Below are positions 7,478-10,998 of a stretch of DNA of 10,998 nucleotides, piece after piece; the first letter of the stretch is position 1, and each line of letters begins with the position of its first letter. The stretch covers positions 1 through 10,998 of the forward strand of contig VBPB01000075.1 of NCBI GenBank assembly GCA_005893365.1, given 5' to 3'. The notes beneath the pieces are model-generated. The model was not told the DNA's origin, searched no databases, and saw only the letters and a program-made list of their open reading frames with translations. The translations under genes and the position numbers were made by a program. Origin of the DNA: Candidatus Eiseniibacteriota bacterium. Its GTDB lineage: Bacteria; Eisenbacteria; RBG-16-71-46.

Positions 7478-7496
7478 CCCGGCGCGCCGCGCTGAC

Positions 7497-9440
7497 CTAC
7501 TTGACCACCAGCGCGTCCCAGTCGTCGCGCACCGCGCGCGCGAAGGCGCCGGGCGCAACGCCCTGGGCGAGCAGGCGCGCGTACCGCGGCTCGCCCGGCG
7601 CCAGCGCCACCGCCCGCGCCAGCGCCGCGTGCGCCTCGGCCTGGCGCCCGAGCCCCAGGAGCACGATGCCGGTGCAGGCCCACAGCTCCGGCCGCCCGGG
7701 CTCCGCGCGCGTCAGCACCGCCAGCTGCGAGCGGGCCTCCTCGAGACGATTCCCCAGCACCAGCGCGTCCACCAGCGAGAGCCGAAACTCCGACTTGTCC
7801 GGCCGCGCGCGCACCGCCATCTCGAAGTGCCCGATGGCCTCGGGGAAGTGGCCCTCGTCCATGGCGTATTGGCCGAGCTTGTGTTGCGCCGGGGCGTCGC
7901 CGGGGTTGGATGCGACCGCCCGTTCGAACCACACGCGCGCCGTGACCCTGTCGCCGTGACCGAGATACCAATAGGCGACCACGTTCTCGGTCCGCCCCAG
8001 CGAGGACGGCAGGGCCTTGAAGCGCTCGAGGGACCGGGCCTCGGAGGTGTTGAGCAGGATCCAGGGGGCGGTGTGGAAGACGGAGATCACCGTCGCGACC
8101 GCGAGCAGCCGGCGGACGGTCCGCGGCCCCATGCCCGCCGTGGCGAGGCAGTGGACGGCCGCCGCCGCGAACGGCAGGGCCATGGGCGCGAACAGGTCCC
8201 AGTCCCGCGGGATGCCCAGGAACGAGTCGCCGTACATCCAGCAGCCCAGGAACGCCGGGAGGGCTGCCATGAGCACGAAGGTGAGCCGGGCGTCCTTGCC
8301 GCCGGGTGCGGCCAGCCGGTAGGCCGCGGTGGGGATCAGCAGGAACCCGGCAAAGGGCCCGACCAGCAGCTCGACGGCGAAGAACTCGCGCAGGTGAGGC
8401 CACGAGATGAGGAAGGTCACGGAGCGGTCCGTCGCCTCGCCGCGCACCACCAGATCCCACATGTAGCGGAAGCCCACCCACGCGTCGAATCCCCCGAGTG
8501 CGGCGAGCGAGAGGTGGAGACCCAGGAAGATGAGGAGCGTGAGCGCCACCTGGACCGTCGTGGCGCGGCGCCGGTCGGGGCGCATCAGCCCCACCACCGC
8601 GAGCAGGGCGAGCGAGGGCAGGAAGATGATGCCCGCGAGGTCGAGTCCGATCGCGGCCGCCAGCGCCAGTGAGGCCAGTGTCAGCGGGGCCCGGCCGGCG
8701 AGGACGCCCATCCCGGCCCACAGGTAGAGGCCGATGGCCAGCGTGAACCAGGAGTAGTTCTCCATGTAGCCGAAGAAGAGCTGCATGTAGCCCTGGGTGA
8801 GCAACAGTCCCGCGGCGAGCGCCACGACACCGCCGCCGGCGCGTCCTTCCTCGGCGCGCAAACCCGCATCCGCCGGCCGCGCCGCGACCAGGCGCCGGGC
8901 GAGGGCGACCGCGACCGGGACGAAGAAGGCGCCGGCCACGACGCTGTCGAGCCCGAGGGTGTGGAACGCCACGTCCTGCGGGGTCCGTCCCGGCGCTGCG
9001 AACAGGCCGCGCGTCCACTGGTAGAACTCATGGTGAACGAGGAGCGACAGCGGCTGCCGGGGATGCGTGTGCTCGCCCAGCGGCACGTTGTGGCTCAAGG
9101 GGCTCGAGTCGCCGAGCAAGGCGTGGCGGATCCGCAGCCACCAGAAGAGCAGCGCCGCGACGGCCACGATCCCGCCCCAGAGCGCAGCCCGGGCCGAGAG
9201 GGAAGCGGGCGCGCGCCAGCGGAGGGTGACCGCCGGGGGCCGGAGCGCCAGGGCCACCAGGATCAGCGTCGCGACCAGCGCCGCCACCAGCGTGCCCGAG
9301 GGCAGAAACGCGTAGGCGTGCGTGCCCCACAGCGTGTGCTCGAGGACGGTGGCGCCCAGCACGTGGGCGGCGACCACGATCGTGGCCAGGATCGCGATCA
9401 GCCCGACGTGGAAGCGCTCCGCGGACGGTAGGCCCTTCAT
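7497..9440 (-). CDS. Polytopic membrane protein with C-terminal TPR repeats (possible GT-C-like)
   Basis: 647 aa from ATG 9440. About residues 10-470 contain roughly ten hydrophobic segments, starting with one at about 10-33. A long non-cytoplasmic-looking loop after the third segment carries GDSSPLSHNVPLGEHTHPRQ, and another segment carries LFFGYMENYS. About residues 485-625 are soluble helical repeats with TPR spacing and signatures (for example an A..WFERAV..NPGDAPAQHKLG unit, a HFPEAIGHFEMAV unit and an EAHAALARAVAL unit). The layout, a polytopic N-terminus with an acidic/histidine first large loop plus a TPR tail, is shared by several GT-C-fold glycosyltransferase-like membrane proteins, but no DxD or other decisive motif is visible, so glycosyl transfer is only a guess. 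It begins seven bases after the yajQ stop with no evident Shine-Dalgarno, so translation probably depends on coupling to yajQ. It converges on the epimerase gene with a 19-bp gap. Confidence 0.82.
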   Translation of the reverse strand: MKGLPSAERFHVGLIAILATIVVAAHVLGATVLEHTLWGTHAYAFLPSGTLVAALVATLILVALALRPPAVTLRWRAPASLSARAALWGGIVAVAALLFWWLRIRHALLGDSSPLSHNVPLGEHTHPRQPLSLLVHHEFYQWTRGLFAAPGRTPQDVAFHTLGLDSVVAGAFFVPVAVALARRLVAARPADAGLRAEEGRAGGGVVALAAGLLLTQGYMQLFFGYMENYSWFTLAIGLYLWAGMGVLAGRAPLTLASLALAAAIGLDLAGIIFLPSLALLAVVGLMRPDRRRATTVQVALTLLIFLGLHLSLAALGGFDAWVGFRYMWDLVVRGEATDRSVTFLISWPHLREFFAVELLVGPFAGFLLIPTAAYRLAAPGGKDARLTFVLMAALPAFLGCWMYGDSFLGIPRDWDLFAPMALPFAAAAVHCLATAGMGPRTVRRLLAVATVISVFHTAPWILLNTSEARSLERFKALPSSLGRTENVVAYWYLGHGDRVTARVWFERAVASNPGDAPAQHKLGQYAMDEGHFPEAIGHFEMAVRARPDKSEFRLSLVDALVLGNRLEEARSQLAVLTRAEPGRPELWACTGIVLLGLGRQAEAHAALARAVALAPGEPRYARLLAQGVAPGAFARAVRDDWDALVVK

Positions 9441-9447
9441 GGCGCCG

Positions 9448-9922
9448 TCAGTTGCTGCGGAAGTTCCCGAACTTGAGCTCCACTTCGTACTCCTGCTGCT
9501 TGAGCAGGGCGATCGCCGCCTGCAGCGAATCCTTGTCCGGCGACGAGATGCGCATTCATCTTGGCGTCCTTGATGGTCTTGGCGACCTCGCGCGCCAGGT
9601 CGGCGGTGAGCCCGTCCTGGATCGCCACCACCTGCCGCACCGAGCTGCCCGCGGCCGGGATGACCTCGCCCGGCTTCAAGTTCTTGAGCGGCACCTGGCG
9701 GCGGACCAGCTTGCTCTGGAGCACGTCCCAGACCGCCTTGAGCTTGAAGTCGTCCGGGGCGGCGAGGGTGATGGTGTGCTCCTTCGGGTCCAAGTCGATG
9801 CTCACCTTGAGGCCCTTGAAGTCGTAGCGCTGGGTGATCTCCTTGGTCGCCTGGGTCACCGCGTTGGCGACCTCCATGTAGTCCACGCCGGTCGTCACGT
9901 CGAACGAGCTGTTGCTGGCCAC
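9448..9922 (-). CDS. yajQ: YajQ family cyclic-di-GMP/nucleotide-binding protein (DUF520), with C-terminal frameshift/deletion
   Basis: YajQ proteins are small cytoplasmic nucleotide-binding proteins; a Xanthomonas member is a cyclic-di-GMP effector. The start is GTG 9922, supported by GGGAGG at 9935-9930 seven bases upstream and by the typical opening ASNSSFDV. Conserved stretches follow: EITQRYDFKG, IDLDPKEHTITLAA, the SKLVRR..PLKNL region, and AREVAKTIKDAKMNA, which ends at about residue 124. At 9550-9553 (GCGC) the frame then fails. The next 90 bases match the family only in another frame, reading RISSPDKDSLQAAIALLKQ and ending KFGNFRSN with TGA at 9450-9448, the expected NFR-type ending. 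Compared with E. coli YajQ about eight or nine residues (the strand usually like QAQIQGDE) are missing, consistent with loss of about 26 bases between short GCGC repeats. Unrepaired, translation would read a foreign C-terminus to a stop at 9439-9437. Confidence 0.88.
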
Positions 9923-9968
9923 GCGATGTCCTCCCTCAGGGCAGGCCGCCCCATTGATGTGATCGAGT

Positions 9969-10448
9969 TCAGCGTCGTGCGGTCGCGGGCGCGACCGCGA
10001 GGGCCCGGGCCCGCGCTCCGCCACCCACCACCTGCGCGCGCACGGCCGCGAGGCCGCGGCGCTGCGAATCCCAGAGGAACCGGCCCGCCGCCTCGCGGGC
10101 GGACAGGAACCGGAACGCGGTGTGCTCGCGCGAGAGCCGCACCGCGTCGGCCGGTGCCACCTCGGCCGCGAACAGGCTCACGAATCGGATCGCGTCGCGC
10201 CGCGGCTCGTAGTAGGCGGTCACGTGCTCGAGCCTCCAGAACCGCCGCGGAACGAGCCCGGTCTCCTCGCGCACCTCGCGCCGCGCCCCGGTCACCGCCC
10301 GCTCGCCGCGCCGGAGCGTGCCGGTCACCGGCTGCCACACCCCCGGCAGCGTGCCTCCGGGGCGGCGCTTAAGGGCGAGGAACTCCGTCCGGCGGCCGCG
10401 CCGCCGGAACACATAGACCTCGATCGCGTTCGCGTCCAGCCGGGGCAC
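9969..10448 (-). CDS. NUDIX hydrolase (NudB-like nucleoside triphosphate pyrophosphohydrolase)
   Basis: The protein has 159 aa from GTG 10448 and would have 170 aa from an upstream GTG at 10481. I prefer 10448 because the family's first strand (NAIEVYVFRR) starts seven residues later and the upstream 11 residues look non-native, but neither has a Shine-Dalgarno. The NUDIX box is perfect at residues 43-65: Gly43, five residues, Glu49, seven residues, then REVREETGL with the metal-binding glutamates Glu58, Glu61 and Glu62. It is preceded by GVWQPVTG, which resembles the WQ.VTG region of dihydroneopterin-triphosphate pyrophosphatase (NudB). The exact substrate cannot be fixed; members hydrolyse nucleoside diphosphates linked to another moiety, releasing phosphate or pyrophosphate. 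It is first in a minus-strand group with yajQ (46 bp downstream) and the TPR membrane protein. The last 20 residues are an Ala/Arg-rich tail. Confidence 0.88.
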   Translation of the reverse strand: MPRLDANAIEVYVFRRRGRRTEFLALKRRPGGTLPGVWQPVTGTLRRGERAVTGARREVREETGLVPRRFWRLEHVTAYYEPRRDAIRFVSLFAAEVAPADAVRLSREHTAFRFLSAREAAGRFLWDSQRRGLAAVRAQVVGGGARARALAVAPATARR

Positions 10449-10540
10449 GGCGACGCAGGATAGGGAGGTCGGGGATACCACGCAAACGTGGCGAGCCCGT
10501 CCGCGCGGGGTCGCGTCGCTCCCTTCACGGGGCCCTCGGT

Positions 10541-10578
10541 GGGTTGACCGCGTGGAGCGACCGCTCTACCGTCAACCC
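10541..10578 (+). promoter_or_regulatory. Inverted repeat overlapping a possible sigma-70 promoter upstream of the VCBS gene
   Basis: GGGTTGAC (10541-10548) and GTCAACCC (10571-10578) are perfect inverted repeats. Inside them GTGGAGCG (10552-10559) pairs with CGCTCTAC (10562-10569) with one G-T wobble, so as RNA the element folds into a long bulged hairpin. The left arm includes TTGACC (10544-10549), a good -35 hexamer; 17 bases later TACCGT (10567-10572) is a weak -10. It lies in the divergent gap between the NUDIX operon and the VCBS gene, 40 bases before ATG 10619. It could be an operator over a promoter, a leader hairpin or a bidirectional terminator-like element. There is no T-run after it on the + strand. 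Confidence 0.4.
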
Positions 10579-10603
10579 CTGGGTGCGCATGGAATACGCA
10601 TCC

Positions 10604-10609
10604 AGGAGG
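10604..10609 (+). promoter_or_regulatory. Strong Shine-Dalgarno fixing the VCBS gene start
   Basis: AGGAGG sits nine bases before ATG 10619 and decides this start over the in-frame ATGs at 10670 and 10676. It is one of the best ribosome binding sites in the window, together with the GGGAGG before yajQ. Confidence 0.8.
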
Positions 10610-10618
10610 CGCCTGCAC

Positions 10619-10998
10619 ATGGACTTGCGCGTTGCTTCTCCCTCCATCCGTCGTGTGCTCATCCGCCGGATGGCGATGACCGCCTCGTTTGCCGTCTTGA
10701 CAGTTGCCGCCACGGCGACGGAGACCCGAGCCGCCTACCCACTGTTCGCCGCACGCTTCCTCTCGTTCGACACCGGGTACGCTCCCTATGCCATGGCAAT
10801 CGCGGACCTGAACGCGGACGGGAGCCCCGACTTGGCGGTGACGGACTTCCGGGTCAACACGGTCCAGGTGCTGCTCGGCATGGGCGACGGGACATTCGCT
10901 GTAAAGGCTTACTTCGCGACCGGGCTCCAGCCGTTGTCTGTGGCGATCGGCGACCTGAACGCCGACGGCAAGCCGGATCTGGTTACAGCGAACGATCT
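10619..10998 (+). CDS. Secreted FG-GAP/VCBS-repeat protein, N-terminal part (3' end outside window)
   Basis: The first 126 residues are visible and the frame is still open at the window end. Residues 1-39 look like a signal peptide: a basic region (RRVLIRR at 11-17), a hydrophobic core at about 18-33, and likely cleavage near TRAA at 36-39. From about residue 55, FG-GAP/VCBS repeats begin: DLNADG at 63-68 and again at 112-117, about 49 residues apart, each followed by x-P-D-L. Between them lies VQVLLGMGDGTF, the usual partner strand pair. The Asp/Asn-rich DxNxDG loops are known calcium-binding sites in this propeller family. Such proteins are exported and often adhesive or cell-surface; full length is commonly several hundred residues. 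Codon use is looser than in the neighbours (GTA, TTG, ACA and GTT appear), giving a slightly lower GC content. This may reflect a repeat-rich secreted gene or transfer. Confidence 0.88.
   Translation, partial: MDLRVASPSIRRVLIRRMAMTASFAVLTVAATATETRAAYPLFAARFLSFDTGYAPYAMAIADLNADGSPDLAVTDFRVNTVQVLLGMGDGTFAVKAYFATGLQPLSVAIGDLNADGKPDLVTAND

Noticed and set aside
7480..7489. Palindrome CGGCGCGCCG between the convergent genes, as a bidirectional terminator.
   Set aside because: It has no loop and no T-run on either strand; a 10-base GC palindrome is expected by chance at this base composition.
7260..8672. Continuation of the epimerase frame past the frameshift into the TPR gene region.
   Set aside because: After 7260 the frame encodes Arg/Cys/Pro- then Glu/Gln/Gly-rich nonsense antisense to the membrane protein; it is open only because of GC bias.
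10697..10702. A perfect TTGACA as a promoter -35.
   Set aside because: It lies inside the signal-peptide region of the VCBS gene and has no suitable -10 or downstream start.
1..10998. Search for CRISPR arrays, tRNA or rRNA genes, insertion sequences and attachment sites.
   Set aside because: No regularly spaced repeats, cloverleaf-like sequence, transposase motif or terminal inverted repeats were seen. The only sizeable repeat is the 172-bp pair.

Overview
This is a GC-rich (roughly 70% by eye), densely packed bacterial chromosomal segment. The organism cannot be named from the window alone. Tandem S9 peptidases, a CPBP protease, FG-GAP/VCBS secreted proteins and TPR membrane proteins are typical of high-GC environmental lineages (Eisenbacteria-, Gemmatimonadota- or Myxococcota-like), but that is inference. 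There is no sign of a phage, transposase, CRISPR array, tRNA or rRNA.

Layout. (1) 2-742, +: the C-terminal end of an unrecognised protein with a charged, proline-rich linker and a cysteine-containing terminal domain. (2) 891-5038, +: two tandem S9-family serine peptidases (acylaminoacyl-peptidase/YuxL-like) joined by an ATGA stop-start overlap. The first has lost its native 5' end: a 172-bp near-identical copy of its own propeller-coding DNA (742-913, copied from 1083-1254) sits out of frame where its start and leader should be. (3) 5088-5831, +: a CPBP intramembrane protease with all three catalytic motifs, then GC hairpins that may terminate the operon. (4) 6006-6440, +: a small secreted protein with a duplicated helical motif and a Tyr/Pro-rich tail. 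(5) 6522-7477, +: an NAD-dependent epimerase/dehydratase broken by an apparent one-base frameshift. (6) 10448-7497, -: a NUDIX hydrolase, YajQ (with a small frame-changing deletion near its C-terminus) and a large polytopic membrane protein with C-terminal TPR repeats, closely spaced and probably cotranscribed. (7) 10619-10998, +: the start of a secreted FG-GAP/VCBS beta-propeller protein, divergent from the NUDIX operon, preceded by a stable inverted repeat overlapping a possible promoter.

The S9 and CPBP genes plausibly form a proteolysis-related transcription unit. The YajQ/NUDIX/TPR group has no obvious shared pathway. I see no convincing new multi-gene system. The most notable signal is three independent coding lesions within 9 kb: the 172-bp partial duplication, the epimerase frameshift and the yajQ deletion. 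These are either recent gene decay or, quite possibly, errors in a draft or metagenome assembly.
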